A stretch of DNA of 64,000 nt, taken from the NCBI GenBank assembly GCA_903813345.2, contig CAIIXF020000001.1, positions 36,237,366 to 36,301,365 of the forward strand, given 5' to 3'. Shown here piece by piece: positions 32,827 to 45,289 of this stretch. The notes beneath the pieces are model-generated. The model did not search any database. It was not told where the DNA came from and saw only the letters and a program-made list of their open reading frames with translations. The stretch comes from Owenia fusiformis. Taxonomy: Eukaryota > Annelida > Polychaeta > Sabellida > Oweniidae. Each line of letters opens with the position of its first letter. The stretch's first letter is position 1. Both the position numbers and the translations under genes were made by a program.

Positions 32827-35409
32827 TTTTGCATGTCAGTGCTGTATTGTTATTGTTATTTGTGACAATTCTTTGACTTTCAATCACTTCTCCAGGAATC
32901 ATGCGAATTCAAAGGACATCAGAAACTACTTATATCCAGTTCCTATATCAGTTCATATTACCATGTTTTTGTTCACCTACAGAATTATTTGCTATAATAT
33001 ATTAAAGAGAAGATTATTTTCTTTGTCAGAAGATTAAATAAGACTCTCATTCCAACTTCAACATTCTCTGCTCTTTGAACTCACCTTTCAGTAACAGGAA
33101 TATTATAAGAAGCTGATGTGCAAATGAGAGTATTGGCTCCAACCTGCCATCAGAATTGGTTATGAACACAATATCTGAATTTATTTATATTACCTGAGGT
33201 GAAATATAGGTATTATACACGAGCATTTTTTGTATTTTTAAGATGTCATTCTTAATAGGGAAAGCCTCTCAGTGAAATTTGATGCCATTAACTTTTCAAA
33301 ATTGCAAATGACTGCATAGTCATGAGTCAAAACTAATGACAGCTCTCTGATTGACATCATTTGAAGCTTCTAGCTCAATTTTGAAGGAAGTTGCATCAAC
33401 TTTTTGTAAAATTTAAAATAAATCTTATTTTTTGACTTCTTTATGCCACAATCCCCCCTGACTGTAAACCTATTTTTTTGTGATCACACTACCCCTGACT
33501 GAAAGCTGGCTACGCCCCTGACTAGTAAAGTAACACACAGATAGTGTATTAACTTTGTATTAAAATGACCCTCACATTAATTTGTTTCAAAATCTAACAA
33601 TAAAAGAACACAGTTACAGACTCAAAAACTGATACAAACAGACAATAGATTTTTATTTTTCTGCTGGATTATTCAATTATCATATTTGATCTTTAGAAGA
33701 TTAAAATAAAAATCCTGTTATATGCGTTAATAAAACTTCTTCAATCTTTTAGTTTTTGATAGTGAATGATGGAGAGAAGGGTGTTAGCTGCTGTTTTTTG
33801 TCTGTTGGGATACTGGGGATTTTTTCTTATGAATGTTTATGCTATTAGATGTTTCTTTTTCTAGTTGTGTGGAATATTAATATGCACTGTTATACAGGTA
33901 TGTCTTTTTGACATTTTTGCTTACATAACAATCTGTAATACATATTTTCTGGAAAGAGCATTGATTGTTGTTGTTGTTTTTGTATTCCACCTGTTTCTTG
34001 CAAGCATTTACTGGTAACAACAAATCCCATACTAAATATATACCACCAGTCAAGTAAAAGTCAGCTTTGTATCAGTTAACTTATGTGGGCTTATATGATG
34101 GCAGGTTGGTGCAGTTACAATAAGCAATATTATTAATTAGTATAAGGATGTAGAGTACAATACTTATAAGTGAATGTTGTACCCAGTAGTGAACTTCAGA
34201 ATATCAGTGTCATCAGAATATATGAGAACATTTTCTTAATATGCAAATGGGTGTATGCAAATATATTTATCGGCAATGGCTCCATTTTAAGACATTTTCT
34301 TCCTTAAATGAGTATATTTAATTGGGAAACTTCTTGAGAAATATTGGCAAGAACATTGAAAATGCCTCAAAAACAAAAGAGGAATGATAACTGGGGCATC
34401 TGGTAGTTGTACTCCTTTGTCCTAAATGATGCCAGCCACAATGTAATCTGATTGAATGAAGGCAATTGATAGGAAGTGGACCTTGGCATTTCCCTATCTA
34501 CCTATTTTACACTGTACATACATGTTTTTAGCTATAAAAAGGATGTGGATTGATTCTCACCTAACAGGCTCAGTGATGAAAAATGAGCTGGGAAGTAACT
34601 CCAAGGGTGGTGTTACTTCTCTGCAGGTGTTTAGAACAGACACTGTTAAATCCAAACAAATAGTAAGCCCATGTACTACATACAAAGAAAAGGAAAAAAA
34701 AGTTCATAAGAAATGTTTGCGCATTTGTAGTAGCATTGATTTTTACATCTCTAACATTTTTATTGTTATACTTTGAATTATTTCAAATTATTTCAAAATC
34801 AGTTTTTTGTTGAAGCTGGGTAAGATTTATTAAAAATTGCAAATATATTTTAGTCCCTACCTCTTGAACCTTCTATTCCTATGTACATTGTACAGCCATG
34901 TTGTATACCATTGAGGAACAAGTATATATTTTTTTTAGATTTATGTTCATTTAACCTAAGTTATTAAGAAAGTGTTCTCCTATATCCTGATGAAAATCTC
35001 ATTTAAAAGATACTTGATTATGTGCACTAGAATTAATTAAATGTCCATTCAGATGTCACAAATCTCAAAACAAATGTTACAAATGAAAAAACCTATTATG
35101 CAAATGGTTGATTGTGTCATTTCATGAGATGTCCAAATGCCAGCATGTTTTCACTTTGGATATTAGGTTTGTCATTGTTTTTCAGATTTTTTGATTTGTG
35201 ACATTTACATACACATACTTTAGATATAAGTTTTATATTCTATGATTAGTATCTATTGTAATTAATAATTATGGAGATGTAAATTGCACATCTACAAGCC
35301 AAGTCAGCTTGGACAGCATATCAATCTGTTTTTTCCATTACAATCAATCATGTAATAAAATAATCACAGCTCCTTTTAAACCTCAATCTGCACATTCTCT
35401 AACATTTTT
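32827..35409. other. Intergenic, nothing recognised
   Basis: About 2.6 kb of AT-rich DNA. The frame at 34456-34776 (106 codons) has no recognisable domain. AGCTGGCTACGCCCCTGACT near 33505 is a scrap of a dispersed repeat. Confidence 0.4.
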
Positions 35410-35414
35410 AATAG

Positions 35415-35922
35415 CACACCGGAATAGCTTGACCACGGTAAAGTCAGATACCGTTGTCACAAAGTTGAACCGTCGCTTCAACTGTTTAATCACTTGGTCC
35501 TCATTTCATGGGATTTTATCGTCGCTAATTCTGTGCATGCATTAAGCTCTTGTGATAATGTATCATATGAAATCCCATTTTCGATCAAATTGGGTCGTGA
35601 ATCGCCACAATATAGCGCCTTCGATATCATCAATGACAAGAGAATCTGAATTTGAGTAATTTAGAAAGACAATGGCATAGTGTCCGTTGTCCTGTATCTC
35701 ATTTTGATCGGTTAAATTAAAGACTTTATTTCGAACATTATATAATAGAACATTATTAACTGTACAATGAGTATTAAGACTGATTGATTGATGTTCCATA
35801 GGAATTTATTCTAGGTGCTATATTAAACATACAGTTCATGAAAATCTAATTGAAGTGACGGTTATGTCCGCCATTTGTGATAACGGTATCTGACTTTGCT
35901 GTTGTCAGGCTATTCCGGGGTG
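35415..35922. mobile_element. CAC-ended miniature element with 5-bp target duplication
   Basis: Left end CACACCGGAATAGCTTGACC and right end GGCTATTCCGGGGTG are inverted repeats for about 47 bp with about six mismatches. AATAG lies directly outside both ends (35410-35414 and 35923-35927). CAC termini with a 5-bp duplication are the pattern of Transib and RAG-related elements, so that class is a candidate. There is a second inner inverted pair around 35500-35580. Non-coding, 508 bp. Confidence 0.75.
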
Positions 35923-35927
35923 AATAG

Positions 35928-36453
35928 CAGGAACATTTTTCCAAAAATGATTTTCATTTATTTTTGTACATTCAGTTTATGCAAGAAAACCTGAAAGGAA
36001 ACTCAATATCCTAGTATCCAAAACTCATTTATCATTAAGATAATTGGAAGAGTTTTTACTTGGTGAAATTGAACAGCCTTTCTTCTCCATCTTGCTAGAT
36101 GTCCAATCGCACTCTATTTATCACTGAATCCAAACAATTACATATCAAGTTCATTTCCTTTCTCATGTTTATTGAGTTATTTTGTGTCAAAGAGGAATTA
36201 TGGCCCTAATACAAGGGACATTAGACATTACAACATAACACTATTGACGGTCGTGTTCCTTGTGACCACTAGTTTCTAGAGCAGTCTAATTAATCTTTCA
36301 CACTTTGCATTTTTTTATTATCTATTTAGTTGTGAAGGTCAATTTCAAATGTACAGTTCAGAAATTTGGTAGAATGTAAGTTGATTTATTTCCAAATCGT
36401 GTTTGAAAAGTCTGGCTTAGCCTTATACTGAATACAAAATAGAAAAAATTCAG
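35928..36453. other. Intergenic, nothing recognised
   Basis: AT-rich spacer between two elements. Confidence 0.4.
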
Positions 36454-36460
36454 AAGAATA

Positions 36461-37304
36461 TGGGTTTGTAGAAAATACCGGGTACCGGGTACCAGGTACC
36501 AGGTAGTAAATCCTCCATGCTGTGTTCAAACTTGGTACCCGGTCGAAAAAAAACGGGTATGTAAAAACATACGTTTCTTTGCAGTAGACTAGAACAGTAA
36601 TAAAGCTTGTAATCCCTTTATTTACGTCATATTTGCTGTTCTATTCACACCAGAATTAATAACCCACCTATATGTAAATGATACATGAGTATGTTACGGC
36701 TACGTGATTTGTGTGACGTCTTAATTGAGGTTACTAGTACATCGCTGGCACGTAGTGATTAAGTCATTTGCAACATAAACATCTGTTAGAGTCTAAACCT
36801 TCCCGTCGCCATAACGTTACAAACTTGATGTATGTATGATGTTATGTAAGTATGTTACAGCTCGTTATTTTAGCAAAGTCACTGTTAAAGTTGCTACTAC
36901 GTTCCTGCCACGTGATACTTGAGTCAAATGTAATGTTTGATAAACATCTATGCGAGTCCACACCTTCCTGTACAACGTTCCATAATAAACGTACCAGAAC
37001 TTACAACCGGCCACGTATATGTGACATTGCATAAGCACATTACAGTCTTGTTATTTTTGCGAAGTCATTGTTTAGGTTGGTTCTACATTCCTGGCATGTG
37101 ATATTTAAGTCAAATGTAACGTTCCTAAAACATCTGTGCGAGTCCACACCTTCCTGTACCTACAACGTTCCATATTAACGTTGCTACAACTTGAGACATA
37201 TATTCTAACGACGTTATCACAATGTAAATTTGTTTGTTTTCGTTTTTGTTTGAACCCAACATGGAGGATTTACTACCCGGTACCCGGTATTTTCTACAAA
37301 CCCA
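36461..37304. mobile_element. 844-bp element with 7-bp target duplication and tripled core
   Basis: Ends TGGGTTTGTAGAAAATACCG and its complement are perfect for the first 34 bp or more. AAGAATA lies outside both (36454-36460 and 37305-37311). The left arm has a 12-bp GGTACCAGGTACC-type expansion relative to the right. The core has three units of about 180 bp (from about 36660, 36845 and 37025) sharing ACGTTCCTGCCACGTGATAC and GCGAGTCCACACCTTCCTGT-like phrases. Non-coding. Confidence 0.85.
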
Positions 37305-37629
37305 AAGAATATCCAAAATATCAAATTTTAGTATCCTTCCATTCATATTGAAATCTATCTTGCATAGGAAGTGATGCGGATATTGACCAAAGCATTTCTG
37401 TTTCAATTTGTGATGTGCTAAGGTTGGAATAAGATTCTTGATTAAAATAACGTACATTGTAGATTGATATATGCAAATAAAATCAATCTACCATATTCTC
37501 TATCATTAGTGCCCACTCTCTAAAAAGGACCCACGTAGGTGCTAATTACAGAGAATGCGGTATATGTTTTTCAGGATTTATGTAATGTTTCATGATTTCA
37601 GCTCTTGGATGAAAAGTTGTGTTATACTC

Positions 37630-38145
37630 TTTTACGTGTACTATACTATACTTCACTACACTACCTTACACTATGCTACGTTATGCTATACTATACTACA
37701 CTGCTTTATAATATACTACACTTCACTATACTATACTTCACTACCTTACACTATACTTCACTACACGATACTATACTACACTGCTTTACAATATACTACA
37801 CTTCACTATACTATACTTCACTACACTACCTTACACTATGCTACATTACGCTATACTATACTACACTGCTTTATTATATACTACACTTCACTATACTATA
37901 CTTCACTACCTTACACTATACTACACTACACGATACTATACTACACTGCTTTACAATATACTACACTTCACTATACTATACTTCACTACACTACCTTACA
38001 CTATGCTACATTACGCTATACTATACTACACTTCTTTACAATATACTACACTTCACTATACTATACTTCACTACCTTACACTATACTTCACTACACGATA
38101 CTATACTACACTGCTTTACAATATACTACACTTCACTATATGCTG
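37630..38145 (+). repeat. Pentanucleotide array with higher-order units
   Basis: Made of CTACA, CTATA and CTTCA pentamers with interspersed GCTTTACAATATACTACAC. Blocks of about 180 bp recur about three times (for example 37680, 37850 and 38017). It is stop-free in several + frames because of its 5-bp period; the resulting Tyr/Thr/Leu/His repeats are not genes. Confidence 0.92.
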
Positions 38146-40231
38146 CTTGTTCATCGGACATCCTGCAATCCTATCTAGTACCCTGTTATAGGCTAATCTG
38201 ATTAAAGATCCTTAGTGGCAGTTTAATTGAGAAACTGTAATATTACATTATTCCTCCTGATAAAAACAAGATATGAATTGTTTCCTATTCTGTTGTTGAC
38301 AGATTATTATATCAATATGTTGGTCTTTACGTTTAAGCACTTGCTTTTTAAAGCTTCATTCTACCTCATTGGTAAGCTTCTAGAATTGACGTAATAATTA
38401 CACTTTTAAACTTTGTAATATACAAAGACATACGTAATTTTCTACATTGGCACTTTGGGAAGCCTTTATTGAGCTGCATCAAGTTCATTAACACAAATGA
38501 GACATGACAGACTGAGTTAGCCCCCACTGAAAATGACATATATAAGATAATTACTTTTTTGAAGTCCGTAGGGATATACATATAGTATAAGGGTTTACGA
38601 AAAAGACCGGCCGCCGAACAGTCATTCTCCACAGTTTGGTACACATGGTCGGCTGTCGGTCTTTTACATAAATATGAATAGATGCAAAATTAGAAGAGGA
38701 AAATAAAACTAAAAATCCAACGACTATAGTACCTTTACAAGGTCGTGATTAAATCACAATGAAAAACGCACATGAAAAACGTAGCATTGTCATGTTCTGT
38801 TATGTCATAACTTTAAATGATGCCTCAGTTGTTAGAAGATTTTCAATTTCTGATTGTTAGACTTTGAAAACTACTTGTGAAAACTACTTTCAATATTACA
38901 AAAATAGCTTTCTGATGGTGCGCTGAAATGGTTAATCACTTTTGGGTTTGACAAGAGAACGCGCGTAACATACATTGTGTTCAGTAATCAGTATGACAGT
39001 AACACATCCATTTTATTAGAAATACATTATTTTCATTAAATATAAGCCTACGTTGAATTTCAGTAAAAAATTATATATTCCCATAGAAACGATAGGTTGA
39101 CAGGTCAGGAACCTAAGTGTTTGTTTCCCTTTTGTTTTAACCATTTTAACTTAACTGAATAGAACAAAATGTGTAAAAATATGTTGCCTATGAGTGACAT
39201 GTATTCAATAATCCAGGGCTACAAATATTGTTGGTCTTTTACATATGATATGGTCTGTCTTTTCCACATTTTCCTTTGAGGCTACCTGTGGAAAACACCG
39301 ACTGGTCTCTGGGGTAGGTTTTTCGTAAACTCTGTAGGTGATAAAGGTGACAACGGTCACTCTTATTTGATTGGCATGATTTGACTTGCTAGACTCATCC
39401 CAGATTTCTGCTAGCTTACAAAATGAGCCCATTGAATGGTCTCCTTGGAACATCTTTTTGTTCTTCTGTCTGTCCGTCTTTTTAAGGTTCTTGAACCTTT
39501 CAATCATTATGTATATGGCTTGAAAACCCATTCAAATTATGAGCCTATTATCTTAAATAGTTCATGAGCAAATGCTTTAACTGGATTTGATTCATTGAGT
39601 TCCAAAATAGTACAATGAAAGGGCCATCAAAAATGTTGATTTGATATACATGTTTTGTAATATCACTGTCACAATCACTTGATTGCAATACTTTTATATT
39701 GTCATTTGGTATCTGCTCTATTACAAGATTGCTTCTGCAATGTGACATCTTATGATTAGCCAATTATGTGATAGAGATGTTCAATTAAGTTAGATCCACT
39801 ATCAATTTACAATTGGGGTCACATTTTCTGAACCTCAAATAATGAGTTCAATGGGGTTATGTTAAGAGGTATAGTCTCAACGAGAAGTTAGGTTAGTTAG
39901 TTAATAAGAAGTTTCGCATTTCAATTATGTGTAGAATTTAGATAGAAATATATGAGAAAGCACCTCAATTTGTAATAGAAATTTAAGGAGCAGCCATTGT
40001 TCTCCATTATCCCTCCTTATATGTCCTTAGAAAAGGATACAGTATTATGACATACCTCAAACTCTAAAGACTCGTTTTAATTATCTCTGCAACTGAAGCA
40101 TGTATTATCTCATATGAAACCCTATCATTGAGTGACTTGAAGGTTTTGTCAGGTATATTATTACATTATTAGTATGTTATATGATTATGCAGCCTCTCAA
40201 AAACTATGCCACTTTGGCACATGTACATGTG
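38146..40231. other. Intergenic with two unrecognised frames
   Basis: Two adjacent minus-strand frames, 39548-39763 (71 codons) and 39205-39531 (108 codons), are in different phases and could be one frameshifted ORF. I recognise no domain in either. The rest is AT-rich and featureless. Confidence 0.4.
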
Positions 40232-43200
40232 TGCTCTCCTAGTCACATGATGAACCTGTGAAATCACCCGCTTGTCCTCTTAGTCACAGGGTGAGTCTGT
40301 GAAATCACCCACTTGTCCTCTTAGTCACATGATGAACCCGTGAAATCACCCGCTTGTCCTCTTAGTCATATGGTGAGTCTCTGATATCACCCACTTGTCC
40401 TCTTAGTCACATGTCAAGCCTGTGAAATCACCCATTTGTCCTCTTAGTCACATGTCAAGCCTGTGGAATCACCCACTTGTCCTCTTAGTCACATGTCAAG
40501 CCTCTGAAATCACCAACTTGTCCTCTTAGTCACATGTCAAGCCTGTGGAATCACCGATTTGTCCTCTTAGTCACATGTCAAGCCTGTGGAATCACCCATT
40601 TGTCCTCTTAGTCACATGTCAAGCCTGTGAAATCACCCACTTGTCCTCTTAGTCACATGTCAAGCCTGTGGAATCACCCATTTGTCCTCTTAGTCACATG
40701 TCAAGCCTTTGGAATCACCCACTTGTCCTCTTAGTCACATGTCAAGCCTGTGAAATCACCCACTTGTCCTCTTAGTCACATGTCAAGCCTGTGGAATCAC
40801 CCATTTGTCCTCTTAGTCACATGTCAAGCCTGTGGAATCACCCACTTGTCCTCTTAGTCACATGTCAAGCCTGTGAAATCACCCACTTGTCCTCTTAGTC
40901 ACATGTCAAGCCTGTGGAATCACCCATTTGTCCTCTTAGTCATATGTCAAGCCTGTGGAATCACCCATTTGTCCTCTTAGTCACATGTCAAGCCTGTGAA
41001 ATCACCCACTTGTCCTCTTAGTTACAAATCAAGCCTGTGGAATCACCCATTTGTCCTCTTAGTCAAATGTCAAGCCTGTGGAATCACCCACTTGTCCTCT
41101 TAGTCACATGTCAAGCCTGTGAAATCACTCACTTGTCCTCTTAGTCACATGTCAAGCCTGTGAAATCCCCTGCTTGTCCTCTTAGTCACATGTCAAGCCT
41201 GTGAAATCACTCACTTGTCCTCTTAGTCACATGTCAAGCCTGTGGAATCACCCACTTGTCCTCTTAGTCACATATCAAGCCTGTGGAATCACCCACTTGT
41301 CCTCTTAGTCACATGTCAAGCCTGTGAAATCATTCACTTGTCCTCTTAGTCATATGTCAAGCCTGTGGAATCACCCATTTGTCCTCTTAGTCACATGTCA
41401 AGCCTGTGGAATCACCCACTTGTCCTCTTAGTCACATGTCAAGCCTGTGGAATCACCCACTTGTCCTCTTAGTCACATGTCAAGCCTGCGGAATCACCCA
41501 TTTGTCCTCTTAGTCACATGTCAAGCCTGTGGAATCACCCACTTGTCCTCTTAGTCACATGTCAAGCCTCTGAAATCACCAACTTGTCCTCTTAGTCACA
41601 TGTCAAGCCTGTGGAATCACCCATTTGTCCTCTTAGTCACATGTCAAGCCTGTGGAATCACCCATTTGTCCTCTTAGTCACATGTCAAGCCTGTGAAATC
41701 ACCCACTTGTCCTCTTAGTCACATGTCAAGCCTGTGGAATCACCCATTTGTCCTCTTAGTCACATGTCAAGCCTGTGGAATCACCCACTTGTCCTCTTAG
41801 TCACATGTCAAGCCTGTGAAATCACCCACTTGTCCTCTTAGTCACATGTCAAGCCTGTGGAATCACCCATTTGTCCTCTTAGTCACATGTCAAGCCTGTG
41901 GAATCACCCACTTGTCCTCTTAGTCACATGTCAAGCCTGTGAAATCACCCACTTGTCCTCTTAGTCACATGTCAAGCCTGTGGAATCACCCATTTGTCCT
42001 CTTAGTCATATGTCAAGCCTGTGGAATCACCCATTTGTCCTCTTAGTCACATGTCAAGCCTGTGAAATCACCCACTTGTCCTCTTAGTCACAAATCAAGC
42101 CTGTGGAATCACCCATTTGTCCTCTTAGTCAAATGTCAAGCCTGTGGAATCACCCACTTGTCCTCTTAGTCACATGTCAAGCCTGTGAAATCACTCACTT
42201 GTCCTCTTAGTCACATGTCAAGCCTGTGAAATCCCCTGCTTGTCCTCTTAGTCACATGTCAAGCCTGTGAAATCACTCACTTGTCCTCTTAGTCATATGT
42301 CAAGCCTGTGGAATCACCCACTTGTCCTCTTAGTCACATATCAAGCCTGTGGAATCACCCACTTGTCCTCTTAGTCACATGTCAAGCCTGTGAAATCATT
42401 CACTTGTCCTCTTAGTCATATGTCAAGCCTGTGGAATCACCCACTTGTCCTCTTAGTCACATGTCAAGCCTGTGGAATCACCCACTTGTCCTCTTAGTCA
42501 CATGTCAAGCCTGTGGAATCACCCACTTGTCCTCTTAGTCACATGTCAAGCCTGTGAAATCATTCACTTGTCCTCTTAGTCACATGTCAAGCCTGTGGAA
42601 TCACCCATTTTTCCTCTTAGTCACATGTCAAGCCTGTGGAATCACCCACTTGTCCTCTTAGTCACATGTCAAGCCTGTGGAATCACCCACTTGTCCTCTT
42701 AGTTACATGTCAAGCCTGTGAAATCACTCACTTGTCCTCTTATTCACATGTCAAGCCTGTGGAATCACCCACTTGTCCTCTTAGTCACATGTCAAGCCTG
42801 CGGAATCACCCACTTGTCCTCTTAGTCACATGTCAAGCCTGTGAAATCACCCATTTGTCCTCTTAGTCACATGTCAAGCCTGTGGAATCACCGCTTGTCC
42901 TCTTAGTCACATGTCAAGCCTGTGGAATCACCCACTTGTCCTCTTAGTCACATGTCAAGCCTGTGAAATCACCCATTTGTCCTCTTAGTCACATGTCAAG
43001 CCTGTGGAATCACCCGCTTGTCCTCTTAGTCACATATCAAGCCTGTGGAATCACCCACTTGTCCTCTTAGTCACATGTCAAGCCTGTGAAATCATTCACT
43101 TGTCCTCTTAGTCACATGTCAAGCCTGTGGAATCACCCATTTTTCCTCTTAGTCACATGTCAAGCCTGTGGAATCACCCACTTGTCCTCTTAGTCACATG

Positions 43201-43681
43201 TCAAGCCTGTGGAATCACCCACTTGTCCTCTTAGTTACATGTCAAGCCTGTGAAATCACTCACTTGTCCTCTTATTCACATGTCAAGCCTGTGGAATCAC
43301 CCACTTGTCCTCTTAGTCACATGTCAAGCCTACGGAATCACCCACTTGTCCTCTTAGTCACATGTCAAGCCTGTGAAATCACCCATTTGTCCTCTTAGTC
43401 ACATGTCAAGCCTGTGGAATCACCGCTTGTCCTCTTAGTCAAATGTCAAGCCTGTGGAATCACCCACTTGTCCTCTTAGTCACATGTCAAGCCTGTGAAA
43501 TCACCCATTTGTCCTCTTAGTCACATGTCAAGCCTGTGGAATCACCCGCTTGTCCTCTTAGTCACATATCAAGCCTGTGGAATCACCCACTTGTCCTCTT
43601 AGTCACATGTCAAGCCTGTGAAATCATTCACTTGTCCTCTTAGTCACATGTCAAGCCTGTGAAATCATTCACTTGTCCTTT
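40232..43681 (+). repeat. 41-bp minisatellite, about 84 copies
   Basis: The unit AGTCACATGTCAAGCCTGTG continues with AAATCACCCACTTGTCCTCTT. Common variants are GTGG/GTGA before AATC, CCCA/CTCA/TTCA, and ACTTG/ATTTG. There is higher-order structure: a variant carrying CAAATCAAGCC occurs at 41025 and 42090, 1066 bp (26 units) apart, and 42636-42866 recurs at 43168-43398, 532 bp apart (13 units less one base). The first units at the left are divergent and keep ATGGTGAGT. The array is immediately followed by a family B head remnant. Confidence 0.95.
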
Positions 43682-43752
43682 TGTCTGTCCATATGTCCAT
43701 CTTTCCATCCGTCTATTCATTTTTCCATCTATCAGTCAACAATTTTCATCCT
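43682..43752 (+). mobile_element. Family B remnant adjoining the minisatellite
   Basis: TTGTCTGTCCATATGTCCAT to ATCAGTCAACAATTTTCATC corresponds to the GTCTGTCTGTCCGTCC...CGTCAACAATAGTGGCAC stretch that follows the palindrome in the family B element at 23042. Confidence 0.65.
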
Positions 43753-44969
43753 CATACACATTTAATGGGAGTCCAAAGTGGTAGTTAACACTTTTCGTTC
43801 CAACTCATACTTGTCTTGGAAAAATAAGCTTTTTCAATTCAAAAACATCACATTTATATATTTCTCATATATATATGGTGTAATTGATGTTGGCAAGTTT
43901 CCTCTTTCCAGGTGTTTTGGTTTTCTCTGGGCACTGTTCATTTTAATTCTATTGATCACATTGAATTATATTATTGTATCATATGGGTTATACTTATCTG
44001 TGACTTACTACTGCAATTTGACTTATTTACTATTTTGAAATTATTATGTTAATATAAGTGTTTAATACATCAAAAATGATTTTTGATACTACATGTATTT
44101 TGAAAATATGATGAAAAAAATTAAATTTAAGTTTTCAAAACTTTAATTTACATTTTCATCAAATTATTTGTAATTTGTTAATTTTGAAGGAATTAGCTTC
44201 AGGATTCACCATGTGAATGCTGCCATTTTTTGAAGATGTATGGCATAAAAATTAGAGCCTTAAATAAGCGATTCAATAAAGATAAAGTGAGCATGCCAAA
44301 TTACAAAATCAAGATCATTGTGAACTTAACTTCTATACTAAAATTTGAAACATAGCTGATAGCAGGTAGTAACTGGCATTTTTTTATTTTCTTTCATCTT
44401 GTTCATGGATTGGCTACTTCAATATACCAACCCTGGCATCATTCATTTTATTGCTAAACCGTTATCAAACAAAACTCATACTGATCCCAGACATAATGTA
44501 AATTTGTTCAGACTTTTTCAGATGATTCATTTTTCATCAGATGAATATTTGTTTGACTACATAGAACACACGTAACAGATAAGTTAGATGATTGGCTTTG
44601 ACTTATTGAATTGTTCTTCTCCTGTCTGACTTATAGTCTATTTTTGGGATGGAATACTTGAGTAATGTTCACCTTCAAGGTACAAGTGGTAATCAATTAA
44701 CCTCAATTATCATACTCTCTTAGAATGGTAAAACTTTGCATTTGTATAGACTCACTATAGACTTTCTTATACATGTGCTCTACCTCACCTTCAGCCCTGG
44801 TAGAACCATGAATCAATTCATACACCAAGGGAAATGCAGAAAATGAAATTTGTGTCAGAGTGTTTTAAAAAGTTTACTGTGTTCATATCCCATCTGTGAT
44901 TCCTCAAGATCTATTAACAATGAATGGGAAAAGTAAAAAAGATCATCTTTTTCGAAAATAAGTCAGACA
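43753..44969. other. Intergenic, nothing recognised
   Basis: AT-rich, with no supported gene or element. Confidence 0.4.
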
Positions 44970-45152
44970 TTATGAAGAACTTGTTGAGGTGAGGTTCGAG
45001 TTCATGGTGTCTATGGATAGTCGGATTGATACTTTTTCCTCTTTTGGACTTATTTCATTGGTAGATAAGTAGTTTTGGAGACCTCGGCCTTTCCCTTTGC
45101 CTGTCCCTCTTTGGCTCTTCTTTGCTGCACCTCTACCTCTCTTGGGTCCCAT
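44970..45152 (-). CDS. Short basic ORF head behind a TATA box, probable transposon relic
   Basis: A 60-codon frame starts with MGPKRGRGAAKKSQRGTGKG, a strongly basic, Gly/Arg/Lys-rich N-terminus, in the good context AAAGATGG. A TATA box lies 27 bp upstream. Upstream of that (45225-45270) is AAGCTTGCCAAGCATAACAA, matching the AAAGC-GTAACAAAGC repeats of the Harbinger-like element at 14351-15760 in the same relative position. I infer that it is the promoter and first codons of a protein of the autonomous family, then cut off. It could also be chance; no domain is recognisable. Confidence 0.35.
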   Translation of the reverse strand: MGPKRGRGAAKKSQRGTGKGKGRGLQNYLSTNEISPKEEKVSIRLSIDTMNSNLTSTSSS

Positions 45153-45178
45153 CTTTGTGTTTTGAGTGGTCTCAGTGC

Positions 45179-45186
45179 TATTTATA
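45179..45186 (-). promoter_or_regulatory. TATA box before the basic ORF
   Basis: TATAAATA on the minus strand within CCCTATAAATAGCAC. The ATG is at 45152, so transcription would begin close to the start codon. Confidence 0.4.
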
Positions 45187-45289
45187 GGGATGGAGACGGA
45201 GCATGGGTATCATAGGAGAGTGTGAGAGAGCGTTAGGAAGCTTGCCAAGCATAACAAAGCCTAACAAATTTAAATTGGTATTTAATACC

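Noticed and set aside
37555-38201. Three overlapping long + frames (117-207 codons)
   Set aside because: They are translations of one pentanucleotide array in different frames and give only Tyr/Thr/Leu/His repeats.
39205-39763. Two adjacent minus-strand frames as one gene
   Set aside because: They are in different phases, have no recognisable domain and no clear splice sites; kept only as a note.
42636-43398. Two identical 76-codon frames
   Set aside because: They are reading frames through the 41-bp minisatellite, duplicated with it.
40232-43681. CRISPR-like regular repeat array
   Set aside because: The units are contiguous with no unique spacers, in an animal genome; it is a minisatellite.
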